DNA from: Marinobacter gudaonensis
Lineage (GTDB): Bacteria; Pseudomonadota; Gammaproteobacteria; Pseudomonadales; Oleiphilaceae
DNA: 64,000 bases
Direction of reading: 5' to 3'
Assembly: GCF_900115175.1 (NCBI RefSeq)
Contig: NZ_FOYV01000001.1
Location: 682,001 to 746,000 of the forward strand
Part shown: piece after piece, positions 10,113-19,013 of the stretch
How the letters are laid out: the number at the start of each line of letters is the position of its first letter
Numbering within the stretch: position 1 is the first letter of the stretch
Made by a program: the position numbers and the translations under genes
The notes under the pieces: generated by a model
What the model was told of the DNA's origin: nothing
Seen by the model: the letters and a program-made list of their open reading frames with translations, nothing else
Databases searched by the model: none

Positions 10113-11078
10113 ATGGACATCCGTTTCCGAAAATACAGCTGGCAACTGGCGCCCGCCTCCGTGCGGGACATCCGCGAGCGCGTATTCATCCGCGAACAGA
10201 AGGTGCCGCCCGAGCTTGAGTGGGATCAGACCGATGAGATTGCCGACCATTACCTGGCAGTGCTCCCGGACAACACCCCGGCAGGCGTTGCCCGATTGTT
10301 CTCGACGCTCGAGGAAACCGGCCACATTGGCCGAATGGCAATCCTGCCAGAACATCGGGGAAGCGGCATTGGCGAGGCGCTGCTTCGCCACCTGATTCAG
10401 GAATCCGCCGGCCGCTTCTCGGAGCTCCGGCTCTCAGCCCAGGAACACGCCATCCCCTTCTACCAGCGCTCCGGCTTCCACGTCTGTTCAGACGTGTATG
10501 ACGACGCCGGCATACCCCACTACGACATGCGTTGCCTGGCGCCGGAACTGGCCGCGCAGGCGCTGACAACCGTGGACCACCCGATGATCCTGGGCATGGA
10601 CAGCGATTCCTGGTTGTTCAACAGCGAACATCGACTGGTTGCCCTCATGGACTCAGTTGTAGGCCAGGCGGGCCAGCGGATCTGGCTGTATGATCGCCTG
10701 CTGTCACACGACCTGTACGACCGTCACCGGTTTCGTGAATTGATTTCCACACTCGCCCGGCGCCATCGACTCAGCGAAGTACGTCTGCTGATCCACGACG
10801 ACAAGCCTCTGGTGAAGCGTCGACATCGGCTGGTGGAACTGATGCGGCGACTGCCCAGCCGGATGGAGCTGCGACTGGTCAACACCGACTATCCGGTGGC
10901 CAATCAGCCATTCGCCCTGGTGGACAGGGAGGGTGTGGTTTACCGCCACGACTTCGACAAGCCGGAAGGGTTTGCCAAGTTTTCCGACGGTGGTCGTGTG
11001 AAGCTGCTGTCCGAGGATTTCCAGCGCATGTGGGACGCTGCCCGGCCTTCCGTGGAGCTACGCGAACTACCGCTCTGA
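10113..11078 (+). CDS. GNAT acetyltransferase with extra C-terminal domain
   Basis: Residues 1-145 form a GNAT domain: VFIREQKVPPELEWDQ near 24 resembles the ElaA/YjcF type, and the acetyl-CoA loop is in MAILPEHRGSGIGEALL (about 75-92). YQRSGF marks the final strand. Residues 155-321 are a second domain with no catalytic motif I can name; it starts HPMILGMDSDSWLFNSEHRLV and resembles proteins annotated DUF7931. The two-domain build is conserved in related bacteria as far as I recall, but the substrate is unknown. It lies 24 bp after roxA, so an RNA- or ribosome-linked role is possible but unproven. The 3' end overlaps the LysR gene by 12 bp. Confidence 0.8.
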   Translation: MDIRFRKYSWQLAPASVRDIRERVFIREQKVPPELEWDQTDEIADHYLAVLPDNTPAGVARLFSTLEETGHIGRMAILPEHRGSGIGEALLRHLIQESAGRFSELRLSAQEHAIPFYQRSGFHVCSDVYDDAGIPHYDMRCLAPELAAQALTTVDHPMILGMDSDSWLFNSEHRLVALMDSVVGQAGQRIWLYDRLLSHDLYDRHRFRELISTLARRHRLSEVRLLIHDDKPLVKRRHRLVELMRRLPSRMELRLVNTDYPVANQPFALVDREGVVYRHDFDKPEGFAKFSDGGRVKLLSEDFQRMWDAARPSVELRELPL

Positions 11079-12077
11079 GTGGTGAGCCTGGGGCGCTTCC
11101 GGGGCCTCGAACCGTGTGCCGAAAGGCGCAAACTCGGTATCCACTTCACTGGCGACCTCTGCGATCAGTTTGCGCAACCATTGATGGTCTGCATTGTGCT
11201 GAAGCAGTGGACTCCACGCCATCTTCAGCTCGAACGGCGGAATCTCGAACGGGGGCACCTTAACCACGAGATTGGGGTTATCCTTCTGCAGCCAGGCTGC
11301 CCGCGACGGCAGTGTGGCGATCAGGTCGTGCTGTTCCGCCAGGAGCATGGCCACCTGATAGTGGCGGGTAAAGACCGAGATCTGCCGTTTTCGGCCCATG
11401 CGCGACAAGGCCTCATCCACCCAGCCCAGCCGCTGGACATCCTTGGGATTGACACCAACGCCCACGCCGAATCCGGTCTTGCTCACCCAGATATGGCTGG
11501 CGTCCAGATAGGTGTCGAGCGTGAAGGGCTCTCGCAGCAACGGGTTCCGGGCGTTCATCAGGCAGGCAAAATATTCTGTCCAGAGCGTTTTCTGATGAAA
11601 GGACTGGGGAATCTTGTCAAACCGGTTGATCGCCATGTCGAGCCGCCCCTGCTCAACGTCGAGGAAACTGACATCGCTCGGCGTGAGCACGTCGAGGGTC
11701 ACCTGGGGAGCTTCCTGGCGAATACGGCGCAGTACTCGCGGCATCAGGCAGGATTCGGCGTAATCACTGGCCATGATCCGGAACACCCGCTGGCTCTCCA
11801 GGGCCGAGAACGGCGTCTTTTCCTGCACCGCCTGCTCGATGTCGGAAAGAATGCCCCGGACCAGCGGTTGCAGTTCCCGCGCGCGCTCAGTGGCGCTCAT
11901 GCCCTCACTGGTGCGCACCAGCAGTGGATCGCTGAACAGATCCCTCAAGCGTCGCAACCCGTTACTCATGGCCGGCTGAGTGATCCCCAGATGGTTTGCC
12001 GCCTTGGTCACATTCCGCTCCCGCAGCAGCACATCCAGATACACAAGGAGGTTAAGGTCAACGCGGGATATGTCCAC
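11067..12077 (-). CDS. LysR-family transcriptional regulator
   Basis: Residues 1-65 contain the winged HTH (LLRERNVTKAANHLGITQPAMSN), and residues 90-305 the periplasmic-binding-like effector domain. The opening DISRVDLNLLVYLDVLL places it in the NodD/LeuO/NahR-like branch of LysR proteins. The C-terminal 30 residues are a low-complexity extension. It faces the membrane protein gene at 12316 across 238 bp, the usual arrangement for a divergent target, but the effector and regulon cannot be read from the sequence. Confidence 0.88.
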   Translation of the reverse strand: MDISRVDLNLLVYLDVLLRERNVTKAANHLGITQPAMSNGLRRLRDLFSDPLLVRTSEGMSATERARELQPLVRGILSDIEQAVQEKTPFSALESQRVFRIMASDYAESCLMPRVLRRIRQEAPQVTLDVLTPSDVSFLDVEQGRLDMAINRFDKIPQSFHQKTLWTEYFACLMNARNPLLREPFTLDTYLDASHIWVSKTGFGVGVGVNPKDVQRLGWVDEALSRMGRKRQISVFTRHYQVAMLLAEQHDLIATLPSRAAWLQKDNPNLVVKVPPFEIPPFELKMAWSPLLQHNADHQWLRKLIAEVASEVDTEFAPFGTRFEAPEAPQAHHSER

Positions 12078-12147
12078 AGTTCACTCCGAAACGCAGATAA
12101 AACAGGATTTCCGGGCTTTTATTTACGATAACAATATACATGACACC

Positions 12148-12158
12148 CGTGATTCACG
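12148..12158. promoter_or_regulatory. Inverted repeat in the LysR divergent region
   Basis: CGTGATTCACG is a perfect 4+4 palindrome with a three-base centre, about 70 bp upstream of the LysR start, in an AT-rich stretch where CGATA occurs on both sides (12126-12130 and 12157-12161). The size and position fit a regulator site, but the arm is short and could be chance. Confidence 0.3.
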
Positions 12159-12315
12159 ATATCAATTCACCAGCATCTCCGTTCACATTCGGAAAAGGAT
12201 CTAATGTCGTATTTCTGCTAGTCTTTTCGTCAGTTGCTGAATACTATCGTGAGTTTTCGGGCGGTTCGCATGGCTGCCATCCCTTGATCCTGAAGCCGGA
12301 GTCGTAACTGACAAA

Positions 12316-13089
12316 ATGGATACTACTACGATTGTCCTTGTACTGGCGGCTGTCGTTACCGTCTCGATTGTCATAATCGTGCTCAGCCAGATGCGTGAGA
12401 GAGCGCGAATTGAGCGGGCTCGCAAGATCACGGCGCAAGAGGATGCCTACCATCGCGCCTATCGTCTTCTGTCCGAAATCCCGGGACAGTATCTGACGCC
12501 CGACCTAAAGCTGTTGCTGATAAAGCGGATGGAAGAGGCCTGCGCAGAGCTCGCCAGTCTTAAATCCAACCTGCCGGTGCGGCAATGGCAGGAATCGGCG
12601 GCTGAGATGAAGCAGCAGGTCCTTGAGAAACGGGACAGCACCACCCCGGTGAAGATCGATTCGCCCGAAAAGTCCAACTATGTCAAAGAACTGCTTCAGA
12701 ATCTGTTCAAGATGATCGAAACCATGCATAAAAGCGGGCGCCTGGACGCGGCCACTGCCAAAAAGAATCTGAAATATGTGCTGTTCCTGGTACACAAGAC
12801 CCACGCCGACCTGCACGTTTTCCAGGCCAGGGATTACGTCCGCCAGAACCAGATTCGCAAGGCCATTCATGCCTACCATCTGGCCAGCACGGAAATGGGC
12901 AAATCCCGGGACAACCCCCTGGCCATGAAAGCGGTCAAGAGCTTCCGGACTCGCATCAAGGAGCTGGAAGCGCTCAGTGCCGAGGGCCAGGAAAGCCAGC
13001 ACGCTGACTCGCAATCAAAACTGGATCGCGAATGGGACACCTTCCTCCACGACGACGAGTGGAAGAAAAAGGCCGATTACGACGACTGA
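12316..13089 (+). CDS. Membrane-anchored protein of unknown function
   Basis: The 257-residue product has one N-terminal transmembrane helix (residues 5-27, TIVLVLAAVVTVSIVIIVL) followed by a basic stretch (RERARIERARK) and a long, charged, mostly helical cytoplasmic region. Patterns such as KELLQNLFKMIETMHKSGRL suggest coiled-coil or helical-repeat packing. I recognise no catalytic motif. It lies 53 bp before the SagS-like kinase on the same strand and is likely cotranscribed, which suggests a link to that signalling protein, but this is inference. The Shine-Dalgarno is weak. Confidence 0.75.
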   Translation: MDTTTIVLVLAAVVTVSIVIIVLSQMRERARIERARKITAQEDAYHRAYRLLSEIPGQYLTPDLKLLLIKRMEEACAELASLKSNLPVRQWQESAAEMKQQVLEKRDSTTPVKIDSPEKSNYVKELLQNLFKMIETMHKSGRLDAATAKKNLKYVLFLVHKTHADLHVFQARDYVRQNQIRKAIHAYHLASTEMGKSRDNPLAMKAVKSFRTRIKELEALSAEGQESQHADSQSKLDREWDTFLHDDEWKKKADYDD

Positions 13090-13142
13090 AGCCACCCACC
13101 GGGTCATGACAACGGGCCCGACAACAGGGACAGTGCACACCC

Positions 13143-15494
13143 GTGAAGAAGGGCTTTCAGCAACGACTTTCCTATCGACTGACCCGCGACACGGTACTGG
13201 TTGCCATGGCGCTGGGCCTGGTGCTGAACATCGTCCAGATTACCCTGGACTACTTCAGTGCCGAGGAATCCATGGAAAAGGAAATCCACGCGCTGATCGA
13301 CATCAGCTACAGCCCGGCCTCCCAGATCGCCTACAACATCGACGTTCGCCTCGCTGAGGAACTGCTCGACGGACTGCTCCGCCACCCGGCCACCATCGAC
13401 GCCCGCATCATCGACAACGACGGTGGCACCATGGCCGCTTCCAGCAAAAGCAGCCCTGCCTCTTCCTATCGCTGGGTCAGCGACCTGCTGTTTGGTTCAG
13501 ACCGCGTTTTTCGCCAGGAGCTGCAGGTACCGCAGCTCGAAGACCTGCCCCTCGGACACCTGATCGTGACCATAGACACCTATCACTACGGGGCGCAGTT
13601 TTTGCAGAGGGCCGGTTACACCCTGATCAGCGGCCTGCTCAAGAGCCTGATCCTGTCAGCGGCATTGCTGATGATCTTCTATTTCGTACTGACCCGACCC
13701 ATGCTCAATGTCATCAGCGCGCTCAGCCAGGTTCGCGCGAGCTCACCAGAAAAGGTCCGGTTGCCGATCCCGGCAAACCATCGGCACGATGAAATCGGCA
13801 CCATGGTGAGCATCATCAACCAGCATCTTGAAACCATTGATTCCAGTTTGGCGCAGTTGCGCACCGCCGAGAGCGCCATGAAGAACTATTCCACCCAGCT
13901 GGAGCAGGAGGTGGAAGACCGGACGCGGGAGATATCCGAGAAGAACGAGGCACTGCAACGGGGTAACCGGGCTCTGGTCAAAGCCAAGGAAGACGCGGTT
14001 CGACGGGCGCGGGCCCGGGCCAACTTCCTGGCCAGCATGAGCCATGAGATTCGTACGCCGCTGAACGGCGTTCTGGGCATGCTTGGGCTGGCCCTGGAAG
14101 GGGAACTGGACCCCGCCCAGCGCAATCGTCTGGAGATTGCCCTCAATGCCGGCGAAAGTCTGCTGGGACTGCTCAACGACATCCTGGACATTTCCAAAGT
14201 TGAAGCCGGCAAACTGAGCCTCGAAAACATCCCCTTCAGCGTGCGACACCTGGTCGAAGAGTGCGCAACCCTGCACGCGCAGCAGGCGAGACGCAAGAAG
14301 ATACAGCTGGTATCCGACATTGACCCTAACCTGCCCGAACACTTCCTCGGCGACCCCACCCGTCTGCGGCAGGTCCTCAACAATCTGATGAGCAACGCCA
14401 TCAAATTCACGGATGAGGGCAGCGTAAAAATCCGGGTGGGCCGTTCTGGCGGCAGCCTCCGGATCGACGTGGTCGATACCGGCATTGGCATGTCAAGAGA
14501 GGGACTGCATCGGATTTTCTCGCCCTTCTCCCAGGCAGACGCCGATACTACCCGTCTTTACGGTGGCACCGGACTCGGCCTGACTCTGTGCCGGCAGCTC
14601 GTGGAGCGCATGCATGGCCAGATTCTGGTGGACTCCAAAGAGGGCGCCGGAACTCACTTCACCGTTACCCTGCCCCTGCCAGTCCAGGACCCCGAGACCG
14701 GGCCTGCCCCATTGCCGATCGACCCGGCTTTGCAAGCCTTGGGAATCGCCATGGCGATTCCCCCGGACAATCCGCATCGCCCGGCCATTGAGGCCCTGCT
14801 GCGCCACTGGGGCCTTCCCATCCGTGGAGCCAGCCGCCATCAGGACGGACTGCTGCTTGCCACGGCGACCGCGCAAGACACTGAGGCCCTCGCCTTCGCG
14901 GAAAGCTGGCCGGGCCCCGGCGTCATTCTGGCGGACGACAGTGGCACACTGTCGCCCGCCAGCCATCGGTACCAGTTGCTGTCTCTGCCACTGCGGCGGG
15001 AGGATCTGTATCGATGCCTCAATCGCGCTGCGGGACTGGCGCAAACGAACGTTGAAAATTCAACGGGCACGCCGGTACTCGAGACACCCGACGGTGGAGG
15101 GGCTCTGTCGATTCTCCTGGTTGAGGACAACCAGGTTAACCAGATGGTTGCCAGCAGCCTGCTGAAAAAGCTCGGACATGAAACGGACCATGCCGAGAAT
15201 GGCCTGAAAGCCATCGAGGCGCTGGCCACGAAGCACTATGATCTGGTTCTGATGGATTGCCAGATGCCCGTTATGGATGGCTATGAGGCAACGCGTCGAA
15301 TCCGGGAGAATCCCGAGTGGAAAGATCTACCGATTATTGCGGTGACAGCCAATGTTATGCAGGGCGACCGTGAAGACTGCCTGGCATCCGGCATGAACGA
15401 TTACATCACCAAGCCTTACCGACGCGAAGAGCTCAGGGAAGCCATCAACCGCTGGCGCCCGGGGCCGCAAAGCAGCCATTCGGACACCCCCTGA
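13143..15494 (+). CDS. sagS: SagS-like hybrid sensor histidine kinase
   Basis: The 783-residue orphan hybrid kinase has TM1 (about 20-38), a periplasmic sensor segment (39-160), TM2 (165-185), a HAMP linker, a coiled coil, HisKA (SMSHEIRTPLNG, phospho-His near 302), HATPase_c (N-box NNLMSNAIKF, DTGIGMS, GGTGLGLTL) and a C-terminal receiver (phospho-Asp in DLVLMDCQMPVMDG, Lys in YITKPY). Length and architecture match Pseudomonas SagS (PA2824), which there controls the motile-to-sessile switch. Genes for glutathione peroxidase, alaA, an unknown and htpX follow in the same order as around PA2824. A degenerate segment between HATPase and receiver (about 525-640) may be a pseudo-receiver. The start codon is GTG. 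Confidence 0.75.
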   Translation: MKKGFQQRLSYRLTRDTVLVAMALGLVLNIVQITLDYFSAEESMEKEIHALIDISYSPASQIAYNIDVRLAEELLDGLLRHPATIDARIIDNDGGTMAASSKSSPASSYRWVSDLLFGSDRVFRQELQVPQLEDLPLGHLIVTIDTYHYGAQFLQRAGYTLISGLLKSLILSAALLMIFYFVLTRPMLNVISALSQVRASSPEKVRLPIPANHRHDEIGTMVSIINQHLETIDSSLAQLRTAESAMKNYSTQLEQEVEDRTREISEKNEALQRGNRALVKAKEDAVRRARARANFLASMSHEIRTPLNGVLGMLGLALEGELDPAQRNRLEIALNAGESLLGLLNDILDISKVEAGKLSLENIPFSVRHLVEECATLHAQQARRKKIQLVSDIDPNLPEHFLGDPTRLRQVLNNLMSNAIKFTDEGSVKIRVGRSGGSLRIDVVDTGIGMSREGLHRIFSPFSQADADTTRLYGGTGLGLTLCRQLVERMHGQILVDSKEGAGTHFTVTLPLPVQDPETGPAPLPIDPALQALGIAMAIPPDNPHRPAIEALLRHWGLPIRGASRHQDGLLLATATAQDTEALAFAESWPGPGVILADDSGTLSPASHRYQLLSLPLRREDLYRCLNRAAGLAQTNVENSTGTPVLETPDGGGALSILLVEDNQVNQMVASSLLKKLGHETDHAENGLKAIEALATKHYDLVLMDCQMPVMDGYEATRRIRENPEWKDLPIIAVTANVMQGDREDCLASGMNDYITKPYRREELREAINRWRPGPQSSHSDTP

Positions 15495-15515
15495 GCTCCC
15501 TCGACGCGGACGGGT

Positions 15516-16007
15516 TCACGCCGGCAACAACTTCTCGATATCCTTGCGAATGTCTTCAGGCTTGGTGGTAGGCGGATAACGCCGTACTACGCGGCCGTCC
15601 GGTCCCACGAGGAACTTGGTGAAATTCCATTTAACCTTCTCGGAACCCATCAGACCCTTGGCTTCGCGCTTGAGGAACTGAAACAGCGGATGGGCGCCGT
15701 CGCCGTTCACTTCAATCTTGGAAAACATCGGAAAATCCACGCCATAGTTCAGGCTACAGAACTGGCTGATAGCGTCGTCGTTACCTGGATCCTGGCTCAG
15801 GAACTGGTTGCAGGGAAACCCGAGCACCTCGAATCCGCGCTCTCCAAGCTCGGTATGAAGGGCCTGAAGTCCCTCGAACTGCGGTGTAAATCCACATTTG
15901 CTGGCGGTGTTGACGATCAACAACACCTTGCCCTTGTAATCCGACAGACTGCGCTCTGTGCCCTTGATGTCCTTTGCCGTGAAATCGTAAACCGTTGTTC
16001 CGGCCAT
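15516..16007 (-). CDS. Glutathione peroxidase (thiol type)
   Basis: This enzyme reduces peroxides with thioredoxin or glutathione. NTASKCGFTPQF (peroxidatic Cys near 36), GFPCNQF (about 64-70) and KWNFTKFLV (about 127-135) are the three family signatures; cysteine replaces selenocysteine. The 163-aa length is normal. The frame is open 144 bp further upstream, but the ATG at 16007 has GAGGAG nearby and begins MAGTTVYDF, the usual N-terminus. It converges on the sagS-like gene and is divergent from alaA. Confidence 0.93.
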   Translation of the reverse strand: MAGTTVYDFTAKDIKGTERSLSDYKGKVLLIVNTASKCGFTPQFEGLQALHTELGERGFEVLGFPCNQFLSQDPGNDDAISQFCSLNYGVDFPMFSKIEVNGDGAHPLFQFLKREAKGLMGSEKVKWNFTKFLVGPDGRVVRRYPPTTKPEDIRKDIEKLLPA

Positions 16008-16169
16008 CTGCTGCTCCTCAACAGGGGTGGGTGAATTGCGTCCCATTGTCGCCGATTCGGCCTCAAAAACCATGTCATGGTGAGCCCTCTGGGCACCATT
16101 TCTCAAAATCGGGTAAGCTTTCAACGCTAAATCTGCCTCAACACGCCACAATTCATCATTATTCCCCTG

Positions 16170-16197
16170 TTGCCGCCGCGATTCGCTCCGCTAGAAT
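16170..16197 (+). promoter_or_regulatory. Probable promoter of alaA
   Basis: TTGCCG (16170-16175), a 16-bp spacer and TAGAAT (16192-16197) lie in the 264-bp divergent gap with the peroxidase gene, giving a leader of about 68 nt to the alaA ATG at 16272. Confidence 0.5.
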
Positions 16198-16271
16198 AGG
16201 GAAGCCTCTAACCAGGCCTGTCGGCATGGCCGTTGCCACTTTGCAATCCCGGACTAAGGAAACCCCGATTC

Positions 16272-17486
16272 ATGCAGAACTACTACAAATCCGCCAAGCT
16301 GGATAACGTGTGCTATGAGATACGTGGCGTGGTTCTGCGTGAGGCCCGGCGCCTGGAAGAGGAAGGCCATCGAGTCCTGAAACTGAACATTGGCAATCCG
16401 GCGGCTTTCGAACTGGATGTCCCTGAGGAAATCCAGCAGGACGTCATCTACAACATGCACCTGGCCCAGGGATACGTAGAATCCAAAGGGCTCTTCTCCG
16501 CCCGCAAGGCAGTGATGCACTATTGCCAGCAGCGAGGCATCGACAAGGTCGACATCGACGATATTTTCCTTGGCAACGGTGTGAGCGAACTGATCGTCAT
16601 GACCATGCAGGCCATGCTCAACACCGGCGACGAGGTGCTGATTCCGGCGCCCGATTATCCGCTGTGGACCGCCGCCGTTACGCTGTCCAGCGGCAAGCCG
16701 GTTCACTACCGGTGTGACGAGCAGCAGAACTGGTTTCCGGATATCGAGGACATCCGCAAGAAGATTACCCGCCGGACCCGGGCGATTGTGCTGATCAACC
16801 CCAACAACCCGACCGGGGCGGTCTACTCAACGGAACTTCTGGAGCAGGTCATTGAACTGGCCCGCCAGCACAATCTCATTATTCTCTCCGACGAGATCTA
16901 CGACAAGATCCTGTACGACGGCACCGAACATGTCTCTACGGCATCGCTTGCCGACGACGTGCTGTTCTTCACCTACAACGGTCTGTCCAAGAACTACCGT
17001 GCGGCCGGCTACCGCTCCGGGTGGATGATCATCAGCGGCGCCAAGCACCGCGCCAGGGACCTCATCGAGGGCATCGACATGCTCTCCAACATGCGCCTGT
17101 GCGCGAACGTTCCGGCCCAGTTGGCCATTCAGACGGCCCTTGGCGGCTACCAGTCGATCAATGACCTGGTGGCCCCCGGCGGTCGCCTGTTCGAACAACG
17201 GGAAACAGCGTGGCGAATGCTGAATGATATTCCCGGGGTAAGCTGCGTGAAACCCCAGGGGGCGCTTTACCTGTTTCCGAAGCTTGACCCGAAGCACTTC
17301 CCCATCGTGAACGATGAGAAACTGGTGCTGGACTTGCTGCTGCAGGAAAAGATACTCCTGGTGCAGGGCTCAGCCTTCAACATCGACGACAAGCAGCACC
17401 TGCGTGTCGTTTTCCTGCCCCGGGAAGACACCCTCGAAGACGCCATGGGTCGGCTCGGCAACTTCCTGGCGCAATACCAGCAGTAA
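16272..17486 (+). CDS. alaA: Alanine aminotransferase AlaA
   Basis: This is a PLP-dependent class I aminotransferase that makes alanine from pyruvate and glutamate. The 404-residue product starts MQNYYKSAKLDNVCYEIRG, very close to E. coli AlaA. The PLP lysine is in NGLSKNYRAAG (about 240), NPNNPTGAVY near 175 is the usual Asn motif, and YRSGWM follows the lysine. The ATG at 16272 has AAGGA about 13 bp upstream; an earlier in-frame Met at 16233 lacks conservation. An unknown gene follows after 11 bp. Confidence 0.93.
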   Translation: MQNYYKSAKLDNVCYEIRGVVLREARRLEEEGHRVLKLNIGNPAAFELDVPEEIQQDVIYNMHLAQGYVESKGLFSARKAVMHYCQQRGIDKVDIDDIFLGNGVSELIVMTMQAMLNTGDEVLIPAPDYPLWTAAVTLSSGKPVHYRCDEQQNWFPDIEDIRKKITRRTRAIVLINPNNPTGAVYSTELLEQVIELARQHNLIILSDEIYDKILYDGTEHVSTASLADDVLFFTYNGLSKNYRAAGYRSGWMIISGAKHRARDLIEGIDMLSNMRLCANVPAQLAIQTALGGYQSINDLVAPGGRLFEQRETAWRMLNDIPGVSCVKPQGALYLFPKLDPKHFPIVNDEKLVLDLLLQEKILLVQGSAFNIDDKQHLRVVFLPREDTLEDAMGRLGNFLAQYQQ

Positions 17487-17497
17487 CGGAGGCAGTA

Positions 17498-17968
17498 ATG
17501 GCGGATATCCACGTGGAGGAGTTCTACAAAGACGCTGCCATCGCCCTGGTTCAGCTCTACGGCGCCTTCCCGCGGCGCATCAATGTGTTCGTTGAAGACA
17601 TCGCCGGCCCAGACGAGCCCGATGAATTCGGGCTCCACAGCAAGCGGCATATGGCCTGTTTCGGCGCGCTCCTGTGGCTGGCGGAGGAAGGCCTGATCCG
17701 CTATGTCGACACCATCCGACAGGAAGCCCTCGACCAGGCTGTGCTGACCCGAGAGGCCTTTATCCGGTTGAGTTCACCGGCGCCACAAACGCTGGTGCAC
17801 GCGCTCGGGCAGCTCCAGGCGGGCTCCTCCGACACCTTGCCTCCTTCCGTTCAGGAAGATCTCTCCACACACATACACCTGATCCGCACCGCCCTAAAAA
17901 GTGGCCACTCCGGGCGCATTAGCCAGGCCATGCAAGCCACCTTTTTCGCGGACAGGCCCGTTCATTAA
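17498..17968 (+). CDS. Conserved protein of unknown function
   Basis: The 156-residue soluble protein is predicted mostly helical, with no signal peptide or transmembrane helix. Notable stretches are QLYGAFPRRINVFVEDI and HMACFGALLWLAEEGLIRY, which looks like a winged-helix-type core, but no function can be assigned. It lies 11 bp after alaA with GGAGG just before it, and 95 bp before htpX. The same unknown between alaA and htpX occurs in Pseudomonas (PA2829 position, from memory). An operon partner of alaA is likely. Confidence 0.8.
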   Translation: MADIHVEEFYKDAAIALVQLYGAFPRRINVFVEDIAGPDEPDEFGLHSKRHMACFGALLWLAEEGLIRYVDTIRQEALDQAVLTREAFIRLSSPAPQTLVHALGQLQAGSSDTLPPSVQEDLSTHIHLIRTALKSGHSGRISQAMQATFFADRPVH

Positions 17969-17983
17969 ATCGGCGTAAGCCTG

Positions 17984-18013
17984 TTGATTGATTGAACCGC
18001 GGCCACATATATC
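17984..18013 (+). promoter_or_regulatory. Candidate htpX promoter
   Basis: TTGATT (17984-17989) and TATATC (18008-18013), 18 bp apart, lie 50 bp before the htpX ATG. No clear sigma32 pattern (CTTGAA...CCCCAT) is visible. Confidence 0.4.
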
Positions 18014-18063
18014 GGTCTGAGAAACGGTTTTTTCCTCTGTGACAAACTGATCGGGAAGCAAAC

Positions 18064-18945
18064 ATGCGTATTCTGCTGTTTCTGGCAACCAACCTTGCCG
18101 TCATCATTGTCGCCAGCTTCACGCTGCGGCTGCTGGGTGTGGACAGCTACCTGGCCCAGAATGGAATCGAGTATGGCTCATTGCTGGCGTTCGCGGCCGT
18201 GTTCGGTTTCGCCGGCGCCCTGGTGTCGCTATTCATCTCCAAGCCCATGGCCAAATGGAGCACACGCGCCCGGGTGATCGAATCTCCGAGAACGCCAGCC
18301 GAACGCTGGTTGGTAGATACGGTAGCGGATCTTTCACGGAACGCCGGTATCAAGATGCCCGAGGTAGCCATCTTCCCGGCCTCACAGTCAAATGCCTTTG
18401 CCACCGGCTGGAACAAGAATGATGCGCTGGTAGCCGTCAGTGAAGGCCTGCTGCAACGGTTCAACAAGGACGAAATCCGGGCAGTGCTGGGGCATGAGAT
18501 TGGCCATGTTGCCAACGGCGATATGGTAACCCTGGCCCTGATTCAGGGCGTGGTGAACACCTTTGTGATTTTTGCCTCTCGGGTAATCGGGTCCTTTGTC
18601 GACCGGGTAGTGTTCAAAAACGAGAGCGGCCACGGCCTGGGCTTCTTTGCGGTAAGTATCGTCGCCGAAATTGTGCTGGGCATCCTCGCAAGCACCATCG
18701 TGTTCTGGTTCTCCCGGCGGCGGGAGTATCGCGCCGATATCGCGGGTGCGCAGTTGGCCGGGCGCACCGCCATGATCAGCGCTCTGGCCCGTCTGAAGCA
18801 GGAAAGCGAGGTGCCGGACCAGATGCCAGACACTCTCCAGGCGTTCGGCATCAATCGGGGCGCCCGTGGCGGCCTGAGCGCCCTGTTCATGACCCACCCT
18901 CCGCTGGAAGACCGCATTCAGGCCCTCCAGAGCGCCAAGCTCTGA
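18064..18945 (+). CDS. htpX: Heat-shock membrane protease HtpX
   Basis: HtpX is an inner-membrane zinc metalloprotease (M48B) for quality control of membrane proteins. The product has 293 residues with transmembrane helices near 4-24, 35-55, 155-175 and 195-215. The zinc motif [12 protein letters not shown] (HEIGH near 142-146) is intact, and the third ligand Glu lies in [10 protein letters not shown] (about 220). Length equals E. coli HtpX. It is monocistronic by context, with a candidate promoter upstream and a strong terminator downstream. Confidence 0.96.
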   Translation: MRILLFLATNLAVIIVASFTLRLLGVDSYLAQNGIEYGSLLAFAAVFGFAGALVSLFISKPMAKWSTRARVIESPRTPAERWLVDTVADLSRNAGIKMPEVAIFPASQSNAFATGWNKNDALVAVSEGLLQRFNKDEIRAVLGHEIGHVANGDMVTLALIQGVVNTFVIFASRVIGSFVDRVVFKNESGHGLGFFAVSIVAEIVLGILASTIVFWFSRRREYRADIAGAQLAGRTAMISALARLKQESEVPDQMPDTLQAFGINRGARGGLSALFMTHPPLEDRIQALQSAKL

Positions 18946-18972
18946 AACAGAAAAGCCTGAAACAGAAAAGCC
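18943..18972 (+). repeat. Perfect 15-bp tandem duplication at the htpX stop
   Basis: TGAAACAGAAAAGCC occurs twice head to tail (18943-18957 and 18958-18972). The first copy begins with the htpX stop codon and the second runs into the terminator stem. Only the second copy is needed for the hairpin. Confidence 0.9.
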
Positions 18973-18995
18973 GGGGCACTCACCCCGGCTTTTTT
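18966..18995. terminator. Terminator between htpX and pdxB
   Basis: GCCGGGG (18970-18976) pairs with CCCCGGC (18983-18989); AAAA precedes it and TTTTTT follows, so it can serve htpX and also pdxB on the opposite strand. Confidence 0.9.
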
Positions 18996-19013
18996 CTGCA
19001 GACCCAACCGTTA

